A stretch of 8,751 bases of DNA from Eubacteriales Family XIII. Incertae Sedis bacterium (GCA_031290715.1 JAITNA010000091.1:1-8751), one strand, 5' to 3'; positions 1 through 6,926 are shown, numbered from the stretch's first letter. Notes: generated by a model not told the origin, from the sequence alone. Translations and numbers: made by a program.

Positions 1-17
1 CCGACACCATTCGATTC

Positions 18-23
18 TATAAT
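18..23 (+). promoter_or_regulatory. Possible -10 element (TATAAT)
   Basis: A perfect TATAAT lies 65 bases upstream of the small zinc-protein gene that starts at 89. The matching -35 would fall outside the window, so the promoter can only be half seen. A run of eight T follows at 23-30. If the downstream gene really is Gin-like, a forespore sigma promoter would be expected rather than sigma-A, so this assignment is open. Confidence 0.35.
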
Positions 24-64
24 TTTTTTTACTTTGGGGGGCAAAGCGCTCCGAACTCAAGGGG

Positions 65-82
65 CCTTTCGGCCGGAAGGAG
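65..82 (+). promoter_or_regulatory. Hairpin overlapping the ribosome-binding site of the 51-aa gene
   Basis: CCTTTC (65-70) can pair with GGAAGG (75-80) around a GGCC tetraloop; one of the six pairs is T-G. The 3' arm is the Shine-Dalgarno sequence itself (GGAAGGAG, 75-82), six bases before the ATG at 89. In RNA the stem would hide the ribosome site, so translation could be dampened or controlled. The stem is short and may be accidental; an alternative GGCC/GGCC pairing also exists. Confidence 0.35.
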
Positions 83-88
83 TAATGT

Positions 89-244
89 ATGTACGATACT
101 ATTTTTCATCATCTCGAAAACGCAAATTCTGACGATGTCGCCATGCGCGTATGTTCCATCTGCGGTGAGCCGATCTGCAATCATCTGTTTCACGGGAAAT
201 CGATCTGCGCGGCGTGCATCAAACTCATCAAAGGACTTTTTTGA
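89..244 (+). CDS. Small Gin/CsfB-like zinc protein (possible anti-sigma factor), 51 aa
   Basis: This short gene opens at ATG 89, six bases after a strong GGAAGGAG site, and ends at TGA 242-244. An ATG at 85 in another frame stops after 15 codons and is discarded. The product has two cysteine knuckles, CSIC (C22, C25) and CAAC (C40, C43), separated by 14 residues, with C30, H32 and H35 between them and a basic, hydrophobic tail (IKLIKGLF). This spacing and layout resemble the Gin family, for which B. subtilis CsfB/Gin (64 aa) is a zinc-containing inhibitor of late-sporulation sigma factors. The family role is known; its application here is inference from the cysteine pattern. It could instead be another small zinc-ribbon protein. 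It appears to be a single-gene unit: a strong hairpin follows at 267-311 and the next gene has its own promoter. Confidence 0.72.
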   Translation: MYDTIFHHLENANSDDVAMRVCSICGEPICNHLFHGKSICAACIKLIKGLF

Positions 245-266
245 TCAGGACTTGCAAAAGTCCAAT

Positions 267-311
267 GCGACCAACGAAGAGGACGGGGCGGCCCGTCCTC
301 TTCGCGGTTGC
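267..311 (+). terminator. Strong hairpin after the small zinc-protein gene
   Basis: A perfect 13-bp inverted repeat (275-287 with 292-304) closes a GCGG loop. It is extended at the base by a second helix (267-272 with 306-311, one G-T pair) across a small internal loop. It lies 22 bases past the stop of the 51-aa gene, where a terminator belongs. No T-run follows on the plus strand (the flank is purine-rich), so it is not a textbook intrinsic terminator and may act as an RNA-stabilising or factor-assisted structure. Confidence 0.5.
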
Positions 312-335
312 AAGAAAGAACGTCAGACTGCGGGG

Positions 336-362
336 AATTATTAAAATTATTAAAATTATTAA
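336..362 (+). repeat. Three tandem copies of a 9-bp AT repeat
   Basis: AATTATTAA occurs three times in exact tandem (336-344, 345-353, 354-362). It ends 15 bases before the -35 box of the downstream promoter. It could serve as an upstream AT-rich promoter element or be a simple slippage product. Confidence 0.85.
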
Positions 363-377
363 AATAGCAATTAGGAC

Positions 378-407
378 TTGACAACACCTCCGTAACAATG
401 TTATGTT
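378..407 (+). promoter_or_regulatory. Promoter of the yhbD-like/bactofilin unit
   Basis: A consensus -35 TTGACA (378-383) is followed after 18 bases by TATGTT (402-407), a fair -10. Transcription would start near 414, giving a very short leader before the ATG at 439. The slightly long spacer is filled by one arm of an inverted repeat, a layout seen at promoters controlled by MerR-type regulators. The first gene served encodes such a helix-turn-helix protein. Confidence 0.65.
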
Positions 408-434
408 ATATGTATAACATTGTTACGGAGGTGT
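384..434. promoter_or_regulatory. Perfect 21-bp inverted repeat over promoter and ribosome site (likely operator)
   Basis: Bases 384-404 are the exact reverse complement of 414-434, with a 9-base centre (405-413). The left arm occupies the promoter spacer and the start of the -10. The right arm holds the ribosome site GGAGGTG (427-433). Each arm contains a smaller palindrome: TAACAATGTTA at 393-403 and TAACATTGTTA at 415-425. Read as DNA, this is a strong candidate operator for the product of the gene at 439, implying autoregulation. Read as RNA, only a transcript entering from upstream would contain both arms; it would then lock the ribosome site in a 21-bp stem, so read-through RNA would not be translated. 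Confidence 0.75.
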
Positions 435-438
435 ATTT

Positions 439-888
439 ATGGATGAGATTTCAAAAAAGGACTTGCTTGCGGCGACAGGGATTTCTTATGGGCAGCTTTA
501 TCGTTGGAAGCGGGAAGGGCTGATTCCGGAAGAGTGGTTTGTCAAGCGCGCTTCGTTCACGGGGCAGGAAACTTTTTTCCCGCGGGAGCGGATTCTTGAA
601 CGCGTCGGGGCAATCCTGTCCATGAAGGATGAACGCTCGCTTGATGAGATTCGCAGGCAAATCGAGGGGGAGGACGAAAGCGAGCTTTCAGGTTTGCTTC
701 GGGAGATGACGGCTGCGGCGGTGCGGGATGGCGCGCCGGCCCGTGCGGTGCTGTTTGAAACCGCAGACGGCAAGCATTTTATTTTGCTGCCGAAGGGCGG
801 CGGCGCGATAGCGGACAGCGGCGTCAAAATACTCGCGGCGCTGACGGAAAGAGAACTGCAGGGACGTGTCAGAGCAAGTCAAAAGTAA
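439..888 (+). CDS. yhbD: YhbD-like DUF4004 transcriptional regulator (MerR-type helix-turn-helix), 149 aa
   Basis: The start ATG 439 lies five bases after GGAGGTG. Residues about 5-30 form a MerR-type helix-turn-helix (KKDLLAATGISYGQLYRWKR), followed by the conserved stretch GLIPEEWFVKR and TGQETFFPRERILERV (about 31-56). A helical segment rich in Glu/Arg follows (about 63-92), then a small variable C-terminal domain. This matches the layout I know for Bacillus YhbD (DUF4004), whose gene precedes bactofilin genes. The role as repressor or activator of its own operon is inferred from the palindrome at its promoter and the HTH. The bactofilin starts 35 bases downstream, so the two are almost certainly one transcript. 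Confidence 0.85.
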   Translation: MDEISKKDLLAATGISYGQLYRWKREGLIPEEWFVKRASFTGQETFFPRERILERVGAILSMKDERSLDEIRRQIEGEDESELSGLLREMTAAAVRDGAPARAVLFETADGKHFILLPKGGGAIADSGVKILAALTERELQGRVRASQK

Positions 889-903
889 AATGTCAAAAGT
901 AAA
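878..903 (+). repeat. Direct repeat of 12 bp at the yhbD-like stop codon
   Basis: GTCAAAAGTAAA is present at 878-889, where it supplies the last codons and the TAA stop of the regulator gene, and again at 892-903 in the intergenic gap. The 14-base period points to a local duplication at the end of the gene that left the reading frame intact. Confidence 0.8.
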
Positions 904-923
904 CGGATACGGAGGATAAGAAA

Positions 924-1574
924 ATGGAATACAAAGACAGCGGAGATATCACGAACGAAAAAATAGAAGGCGTTGTCACGATGGTAGGCGGCGAATACGG
1001 AAATTTGAAAATCGACGGCGTCGTCACGATAAACGGAGATCTTGGCGCACAGGATCTTGACATCGATGGTGTTTGCACTGTAAACGGCGGACTAAGCGCA
1101 AAGGGTTTTTCCTGCGACGGAGTCCTGACAGTCCAAGGTTCTGTGCGCGCGGAAACAATTGATATAGACGGCGTCGTTACGGTAGACGGGGCCAAACTCG
1201 AGGCCGACAAGATCGTCTGCGACGGCGTGCTGACGGTGAAGGGAGAGATATCTGCAGACGTCATCGAGGCTGACGGCAGTATCAACGCGCACGAAATTGT
1301 CGGCGACAGCATTACAATCAAATCGTATTGGAAAAAGGGTCTGACAAAAGTGTTATTCAATATCGCGAAAAAGACGCGGTTCCGGTTTTCCGAAATCGAG
1401 CTGATCGAAGCGACGACCGTAAACCTGCGCAACGTCAGAGCGAAATCGGTGAACGGGCACGATGTGACGATCGGGAAAAACTGCGACATTGAGCGCTTAG
1501 ATTGCAGCGGTACGCTAAAGCTCGATGAAACCGCAGTCGTGAAAGAAATCACCGGCGGCTATACACGCATATAA
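924..1574 (+). CDS. Bactofilin (polymer-forming cytoskeletal protein, DUF583), 216 aa
   Basis: The gene starts at ATG 924, seven bases after GGAGGA (911-916). The product is built of repeated beta-helix rungs marked by a DGVxT motif: EGVVT at residue 15, then DGVxT at 31, 48, 65, 82 and 100, every 16-18 residues. A more degenerate C-terminal part (about 125-216) contains further beta-strand-rich turns. Bactofilins form filaments without nucleotide and often bind the inner face of the membrane. In B. subtilis the YhbE/YhbF (BacE/BacF) pair follows yhbD and has been linked to flagellar assembly. Here there is one bactofilin gene rather than two, and it is followed by a terminator. Motility involvement is inference from the Bacillus case; a role in sporulation or cell shape is equally possible. 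Confidence 0.88.
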   Translation: MEYKDSGDITNEKIEGVVTMVGGEYGNLKIDGVVTINGDLGAQDLDIDGVCTVNGGLSAKGFSCDGVLTVQGSVRAETIDIDGVVTVDGAKLEADKIVCDGVLTVKGEISADVIEADGSINAHEIVGDSITIKSYWKKGLTKVLFNIAKKTRFRFSEIELIEATTVNLRNVRAKSVNGHDVTIGKNCDIERLDCSGTLKLDETAVVKEITGGYTRI

Positions 1575-1586
1575 AATCATCCGCAG

Positions 1587-1660
1587 CCAAGGCCGCTTTT
1601 GCCCCGGCGTAACCCATTCACAAACCATTCACAAACCAAGGCCGCCCTCCTGCCCCGGCG
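1587..1660 (+). repeat. Duplicated segment before the bactofilin terminator
   Basis: CCAAGGCCGC occurs at 1587-1596 and 1636-1645, each followed by GCCCCGGCG (1601-1609 and 1652-1660). Between them CCATTCACAAA is present in two exact tandem copies (1614-1624, 1625-1635). The terminator arm has therefore been copied. The upstream copy could compete with the downstream one for the same 3' partner. Confidence 0.75.
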
Positions 1661-1692
1661 CAAAGCAACGGAACAGCGGGACGGCCTTTTTT
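1638..1692 (+). terminator. Intrinsic terminator of the yhbD-like/bactofilin unit
   Basis: AAGGCCG (1638-1644) pairs with CGGCCTT (1682-1688), continued by CCC/GGG (1645-1647 with 1678-1680) across one bulged A, with a run of six T at 1687-1692. It lies between two convergent genes; on the minus strand no T-run follows the stem, so it would serve mainly the plus-strand unit. Confidence 0.75.
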
Positions 1693-1724
1693 CCTATTCA
1701 ATTACATTACTTACTGTACTTGTA

Positions 1725-2705
1725 CTACGACTGCGAAACAGCCTCCTTTTTCTGACGTTTCTTGTAGTAGAAGAAGTAGAGGAAGAAAATAACGATCGCC
1801 GCCGCGATGGCTATGACGATGGCCCACAGCCATGCCGGGAAGCCGGTCGTCCCGCCGGCGTCAGCCGACGCGAGCGGTACGGGATTGTCGGCGACCTGCC
1901 CCCCGTCGCTTCCCGTTCCCCCATTTGCGCCGGAGCTTGCCCCGGAGTTTGCCGCGCCCGCGGCGGCTTCGCCGGCTTCCGCCGTTGCCGCTTCCTCAGC
2001 CGCGTTCCCCCCCGTAGCCGCGGCCGTCACGACGATATTATTTTCGGTATTGCCGCCGTTTCCGTCCGCAGGCAGCGTAATCCCCGGCGTTTCGACAGCG
2101 CCGCCATTCTCGTTCGGATCGCCGCTGTTGTTATTATTATTGCTATTGCTATCGACGCCTGATTTTCCGCCGCCGCTGCCATCGCCCGGATCGCCGGATT
2201 CGCCGGATTTACCCGGGTCTGTGCTTGTGCCCGTGTCCGCGGCCGCCCGCGTCAGCGTGACGACCTGATTCGATTTCGTCGTCTTGCTGTCTACCCCCTC
2301 GGCGGTCTTTGTATGCACCCGAACCTCGCTGAAAGTAATGCTTTCGGGCGCGCTTCCGCTATATCCGAATACCAAATTGCCCACGGCGACCTTGCCGTCT
2401 TTGGGGCTGTAATTGTTGCTTTCCGCGAAGAATCCCACATAGGATTTCCCCGCTACGTTGGTTTCAATCTTGTTTTCCACGCCCGCGGCCGGGACGAAAC
2501 GCACATATTTCAGCCCGCTCGTCTGCGAGAACTCGATCTCGCCGCCCGCAATCGCGCCGCTTGCCGCGATCGAAATGGGGATGCTAACTTCTGTAACGCC
2601 GCCCGGCACCTCCAGCGCGCTCACGCCGAGCGCCCCGAAACTCAGGAAGAACACCGCGCCGAGCGTCAGCGCCATGAGTTTCTTCGCGATTTGTTTCATT
2701 TTCAT
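1725..2705 (-). CDS. Membrane-anchored surface protein with cohesin-like ectodomain, 326 aa
   Basis: The start is set at ATG 2705-2703: AGGGAG lies nine bases upstream and a classical signal peptide follows at once (basic MKMKQIAKK, hydrophobic core, likely cut after VSA, residue 30). The open frame extends upstream to 2861, but that part is Arg-rich and unlike a protein start. Residues about 31-152 form a beta-rich domain with a cohesin-like pattern (strands around VSIPISI, GGEIEFS, LKYVRFV, GNLVFGY, ITFSEVRV). A low-complexity Gly/Ser/Asn/Ala linker follows (about 155-285, with an Asn run). One transmembrane helix (about 292-313) and a basic tail KKRQKK complete a type I topology. There is no clear LPxTG motif. 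It lies 174 bases downstream of the dockerin-bearing peptidase on the same strand, so it may be the surface receptor for that protein. The cohesin call is by pattern only. Confidence 0.7.
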   Translation of the reverse strand: MKMKQIAKKLMALTLGAVFFLSFGALGVSALEVPGGVTEVSIPISIAASGAIAGGEIEFSQTSGLKYVRFVPAAGVENKIETNVAGKSYVGFFAESNNYSPKDGKVAVGNLVFGYSGSAPESITFSEVRVHTKTAEGVDSKTTKSNQVVTLTRAAADTGTSTDPGKSGESGDPGDGSGGGKSGVDSNSNNNNNSGDPNENGGAVETPGITLPADGNGGNTENNIVVTAAATGGNAAEEAATAEAGEAAAGAANSGASSGANGGTGSDGGQVADNPVPLASADAGGTTGFPAWLWAIVIAIAAAIVIFFLYFFYYKKRQKKEAVSQS

Positions 2706-2879
2706 TGCAATATTCTCCCTTACCTGATACCTGCGTCCGGTCATGCCCGCTTTCATTTTCATTGCCCCGGTTCGGTGGAGCCGGGCCGCCCCGCCGAACC
2801 GTCGGTCTATTTCGGGCTTTGATCCCGCGCGCCGATGTCGATGTCGATATCGGTCGCGCAAAACCGCCGCCCTCCCCTT
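2706..2879 (-). other. Gap between the peptidase and the membrane-anchored cohesin-like gene
   Basis: This gap holds a 10-bp GC-rich stem (2769-2778 with 2791-2800, one G-T pair in plus-strand RNA) but no T-run on the minus strand, so no intrinsic terminator is visible. A CGATGTC-type triplication lies at about 2833-2852. No convincing separate minus-strand promoter was seen. The two genes are probably co-transcribed, perhaps with the stem acting as a processing or stability element. Confidence 0.5.
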
Positions 2880-5800
2880 TTACTTGTAGATATAAGCCGC
2901 GATCAAAATGAAATCCGCCACGTCGACAACGCCGTCATGATTCACATCGATCCCTCTTTCTGTAACAAATGCCCAGTCCGCTCCGCCGATTTCCGCCGAA
3001 GCTCTGTAGTAGCCCTGTGCGATAGCGAGGTCTACGAGGTCAACGCTTCCATCTCTGTTGAAGTCAAAAGCGTCGTATTTTTCCGCGATAACGGTCACAA
3101 CCGTAGCGCCCTCGCCCTCGGGGATATCGATCACAAGACTCTCCGCCCCGGTGTAGACAGCACCGTCATAGGTGAATACGGTGCCTGTCGCGCCCTTGAG
3201 CGTCACATTAGCGGAGCCCACGGATTTTGCATCAAACGCGAGCTTCACCACGCCCGCCGCCGCGCTGATGGTCGCGCCGGGTTTCTGCGCCCACAGCAGG
3301 ATGGTCGTTGAGCCATCGCTGTGATTCACCGTGTAGAAGTAATCCAATACGCTTCCGTCCGCCGTCGTCGCCCCCTTGAACTCCAGATTCGCACTGTTTT
3401 CTATTGTAATGGCGAGATTGCTCACGTTGACCGCATTTCCGAGCGCGATCGTGTATTCGGCGATGTCGCCTTCGTCAACCGCAGCCGGCCCGCTGATCGT
3501 GACATAGGCATTCTCGGGAACAGTTATTTCCGTCCAGTGCGCCGTCAGTGTGACCGCGCCCGTAACGACATAGGCCGAGTTAATCTGCGTATCGCCGACA
3601 AACCATCCGTCAAACGTGTATCCGTCCTTCGTCGGTTGGGGCAGCGCGCCGATCGGGTCGCCGGTCGTGACGATAATGCTGTCCGCAGCCGAACCGCCGG
3701 CCGAATCAAAGCTGACTGTCACGTCCTGCGGAGCGGCCGGAATCAAAGTCGGCCATGCGGCGGGCTTGACCTGACCATAGAGCCAGTCGTTCGCCCACGC
3801 CGTCAAATCACGGCCCGAGATTTCTTCCGAGTATGCGATGAAGTCCGCCGTCGTTGCGGCCTGTCCCTTATAGGCAACCGGCCATCCTTTGAGGATATTG
3901 AAGAAATCCGTGTCGCCGACGGACACGCGCAGTGTCGCCAATGCGAGCGCGCCTCTGTTATACGCCGCGGAAGCGCCGCCGAAGAGGTCGCCTTCCCGTT
4001 CGATCTTCGCCGGGGCGTAGCTCCACCACTCTCTGAGCGCTGTCGTCAGCGTCCTGTCGTAGACGGCCTTGTACTTCGTGTTGGCCAGATAGCCCGCCTG
4101 CGTATTCTCATAGTAGAGATCCGTCACATAGGTGGCAAAACCTTCATTGAGCCAGAGGTCTTCCCAACCCGCGATACGGACAGCGTCGCCGTACCACTGG
4201 TGCGCAAATTCATGAATGAAAGTATTCTCACTCGTGACGCCCGCGGTGGTGAAGAAAGGCCGATCCTTTGTTTCGACAGCGCCCCATGACGCGCTTTCGC
4301 CGAGTCCGTTTCCGAGGTTTTCAAAGACGAAACCCGCGGATTCCCCGGGATAGGGGCCGGCAATCTTTTCAAGCTCCCCGATGTAGTACGGCAGCCTGTT
4401 GAAGAACGTATCGATCTTGTCCCTGTTGCGGCTCGCGTTCGCGTCGTAGATACTCTTGTTCGCGTAGCTGAGTCCGGGAATGACCTTTGTGCCGCTTTCG
4501 CTGCTCGGGTCCGATACCGTGATCTGCTGTACCGCCGACGATTTGATCGGCCAGCTTGTGCTCGACGTGCCGGAAAATTCCGTAACGTCGTTGCTGATGT
4601 ACGCGAAGATTTGATACGGCGCCGTATCCTGCGTCACATTCCAAACCGTCGTCCTTTTCGCGTTGGCGGTCGTGTTGCTCGTTCTGACGCCATTGCTGAC
4701 ATTTGTGTAAGCGCTCGGCGAAACCAACGTGATCGTATAGCTTGCGCCGTCATACGGCGTATTGTTGTTCGGGAACCAGTAAACAGATCCGAGCGGTTCG
4801 CCGATGGCCGCGATGCCCTTGCCGTCGTTGCGCGTGAAGAAGCCCTGCGGCGATTCCGCGTCGGCGACAAAATTGTCGAGGATGCCCGTCGAATACGGGA
4901 TGAATACCTCAAACGAAGTTCCCGCCGTGATGGGGGTGTTTAAAATAATGTGGATCTTGTTGTTGTCCGCGTGGTCGTCGTTTTCGCGGACGATGCTCTT
5001 AATGCTTGCCGCTTCGCCGCCGATCTTGAGCGTCACCAAGCTGTTGTTGACGACAAGCGGCTTGAAGTCGAGCGAGATGGTATCAATCGTCTTGCTTGCA
5101 ACGCCCTTGACCGTTGTTTCGCCGAGAATCGTAGCTTTCGCATCCGCCGCGTCAGGATCGTAGGTGATCTTGATGTCATAATGCTGAACATCATAATCCT
5201 TCGTTCCTTGGTACGGGATCAACGTGTCGCCGCCGATGTCGTCGAGCGGGTCGTTATCGTCGCCGCAGCCGCTGTCGTCCTTGCTGACCGTTGTGCCGAC
5301 ACTGGTAGAGCCCTTGGACGTCACAACCTTCGTGCCGCTGAAGAAATCGCCGAGCGCCGCGCGCCCAAGCGCTTTCTGCGCGTTCGTCAGATAGCCGCTG
5401 CTCAGTTCATAGTCTATCGGAAGGCCCGCGTCCGTTTTGTTGCTGTTGGTGTAATGGAACGGCAGCTCATAGAGTTGTGTGTAATGAACCCAATTCTGTA
5501 CAACAGAAGGCTTCTGGCCTGTCTGCGTCGAAATTTGGTAGAGCGACGGCGAACGGAAACTCCGATTCGCCCTGATGACGCGGTCTACCGACGGATTGCC
5601 GTCAACAAAGTTGTATCCGAAGGTATTTTCATAGCCTGAATCAAACGGAGCAAGCAGTGCGATGAGCTTCTCGTCGAGCCAGCCCGCTGTAGCTTTCGCG
5701 CCGTTTGTATCGCTCGTAGCATATGTCGTTGTACTGGACGCACCGTCTATTCTCCAGTCCCAAACATAAACAGGGCTCGAATTGTAGCGCGTCGCGTTTT

Positions 5801-6926
5801 CGGAAACGTAGCCGATCGCCGCCCTGGAATCGGGGCACCATGATCCGCTGATCAAGACATTGTGCGTACCCTGCGTTTGAATAATGTGAATCAGCTCGGG
5901 CGCGCTGACGGATACCAACCTGAATTTGTCGGGATTCGCCGCGTAATAGGCACTGCCGTAGAAAGCGTCAACCTTCGGGCTTGCCGCGGAGAAAGCGGTT
6001 GAGAAGTAATCATACTGTGTCGACCGCGTTTCCGCAGCGCCGTCGAGCCCATCCGTGAGGACCTGCGCGACCTGCGCCTTGAATGCCGCTTGATCAGCTG
6101 CGGCCGCCGCGTCTTTCACAAGCAGATCGCTGACGATGGTTTCCGCGGTATTCGCGCCGCCCTTCCTGTCGAATACGAACAGGTACGTATCGTCGCCCGT
6201 AAAGCTCGGATCGATATACGCCAGCTTCGCGGTTTGAGCCGCGGCAGTACCCGTTGTAACGGCGGTTTTCAGCGCCGTCCAAAACGCATAGAGCGCGGGA
6301 AGCGCGTCCGGATTTGTGATGTCCGAGCCGTCAAAGCCGAGTTCGCCGCCGAGGTGCGTATCGAACAGGTAAATCTTCTGAATCCCGTTCGCCTTGGCGA
6401 CCTCGTTGATCGCGGCGAGTGTAGCCTGCGACGTCGCGTTGCGCGGGCTTCCGAGTACGATGATCGACTTGCCGTCTTTCAGAAGCACGTTCTTGTTGAG
6501 CCGTTCGATCGTAACAATGTCAAAGACGCTGTTTTCGCCGACCCCTTCATATTTGGCCGCGACATAGTCTAAAGAATTCGCAACGACCTTGCTTTGGTCA
6601 ACCGGCGCCGCCGCCCCCAAAGCGGATATCCCCGCAGACGCTTCGGTTGCGAGGGCTTCATCCTCAGCGGCCGCTGCGTTCTGCACATCCGCATCGGTCA
6701 GCACAGGCGCCGCTTCCGGCGCGGGCGCTTCAGCGCCCTCTGTATCCTCCGCTGCCGCGGCCGGATCATCAAAAGTAACGCCATCCTCATCGATGACGAC
6801 TGCGCCCGTTTCCGTTTCGCCGGCGTATACGCCCGACGCGGGGAAGGCGCCAAACGCGGCTACCGCGACGAGGAGCAGACTCAAAATCCCCGCGATCGCC
6901 CGTTTTGCATATAAATTGCTTTTCAT
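2880..6926 (-). CDS. Secreted M1 metallopeptidase with thioredoxin-like, Flg_new-type, cohesin-like and dockerin domains, 1348 aa
   Basis: Start ATG 6926-6924 has AGGAG seven bases upstream and opens a signal peptide (cut probably after VYA, residue 35). After an Ala/Glu-rich linker (about 40-110) come two similar thioredoxin-like segments (about 115-260 and 335-480); the second has WCPDS (C364) in place of WCxxC. The M1 module spans about 575-1055: a beta domain, GAVET (882-886) in the position of GAMEN, HEFAH (H905, E906, H909) with E928 exactly 19 residues after H909 as the HExxH-x18-E zinc site, and Y989 in AYNRGA as the likely transition-state tyrosine. A Flg_new/InlB-type repeat (about 1068-1132), a cohesin-like domain (about 1138-1268) and a dockerin follow. 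Dockerin calcium loops are D1288/N1290/D1292/D1299 and D1327/N1329/D1331/D1338. The catalytic set looks complete, so it should be an active aminopeptidase-type enzyme; substrate unknown. Only two cysteines (C364, C554) occur in the whole chain. Confidence 0.9.
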   Translation of the reverse strand: MKSNLYAKRAIAGILSLLLVAVAAFGAFPASGVYAGETETGAVVIDEDGVTFDDPAAAAEDTEGAEAPAPEAAPVLTDADVQNAAAAEDEALATEASAGISALGAAAPVDQSKVVANSLDYVAAKYEGVGENSVFDIVTIERLNKNVLLKDGKSIIVLGSPRNATSQATLAAINEVAKANGIQKIYLFDTHLGGELGFDGSDITNPDALPALYAFWTALKTAVTTGTAAAQTAKLAYIDPSFTGDDTYLFVFDRKGGANTAETIVSDLLVKDAAAAADQAAFKAQVAQVLTDGLDGAAETRSTQYDYFSTAFSAASPKVDAFYGSAYYAANPDKFRLVSVSAPELIHIIQTQGTHNVLISGSWCPDSRAAIGYVSENATRYNSSPVYVWDWRIDGASSTTTYATSDTNGAKATAGWLDEKLIALLAPFDSGYENTFGYNFVDGNPSVDRVIRANRSFRSPSLYQISTQTGQKPSVVQNWVHYTQLYELPFHYTNSNKTDAGLPIDYELSSGYLTNAQKALGRAALGDFFSGTKVVTSKGSTSVGTTVSKDDSGCGDDNDPLDDIGGDTLIPYQGTKDYDVQHYDIKITYDPDAADAKATILGETTVKGVASKTIDTISLDFKPLVVNNSLVTLKIGGEAASIKSIVRENDDHADNNKIHIILNTPITAGTSFEVFIPYSTGILDNFVADAESPQGFFTRNDGKGIAAIGEPLGSVYWFPNNNTPYDGASYTITLVSPSAYTNVSNGVRTSNTTANAKRTTVWNVTQDTAPYQIFAYISNDVTEFSGTSSTSWPIKSSAVQQITVSDPSSESGTKVIPGLSYANKSIYDANASRNRDKIDTFFNRLPYYIGELEKIAGPYPGESAGFVFENLGNGLGESASWGAVETKDRPFFTTAGVTSENTFIHEFAHQWYGDAVRIAGWEDLWLNEGFATYVTDLYYENTQAGYLANTKYKAVYDRTLTTALREWWSYAPAKIEREGDLFGGASAAYNRGALALATLRVSVGDTDFFNILKGWPVAYKGQAATTADFIAYSEEISGRDLTAWANDWLYGQVKPAAWPTLIPAAPQDVTVSFDSAGGSAADSIIVTTGDPIGALPQPTKDGYTFDGWFVGDTQINSAYVVTGAVTLTAHWTEITVPENAYVTISGPAAVDEGDIAEYTIALGNAVNVSNLAITIENSANLEFKGATTADGSVLDYFYTVNHSDGSTTILLWAQKPGATISAAAGVVKLAFDAKSVGSANVTLKGATGTVFTYDGAVYTGAESLVIDIPEGEGATVVTVIAEKYDAFDFNRDGSVDLVDLAIAQGYYRASAEIGGADWAFVTERGIDVNHDGVVDVADFILIAAYIYK

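Noticed and set aside
336..362. Tandem AT repeats as a CRISPR array
   Set aside because: The units are 9 bp with no spacers.
893..1552. Minus-strand frame opposite the bactofilin
   Set aside because: It is a Ser/Thr/Pro-rich mirror of the repeated DGVxT codons; the plus strand has the ribosome site and the family match.
1725..1860. Sortase-type sorting signal at the end of the cohesin-like protein
   Set aside because: There is a hydrophobic helix and a basic tail, but no LPxTG-like motif before it and the tail is longer than usual; a plain transmembrane anchor fits better.
1807..2268. Plus-strand Pro/Ala/Leu-rich frame across the cohesin-like linker
   Set aside because: It is the complement of the low-complexity Gly/Ser/Asn linker and has no ribosome site.
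2706..2861. Upstream extension of the cohesin-like gene to 2861
   Set aside because: The extra 52 residues are Arg-rich, have no ribosome site, and would bury the clear signal peptide that starts at 2705.
3321..4289. Long plus-strand frames across the peptidase gene
   Set aside because: They are Arg-rich antisense shadows of a GC-rich gene, without ribosome sites or recognisable domains.
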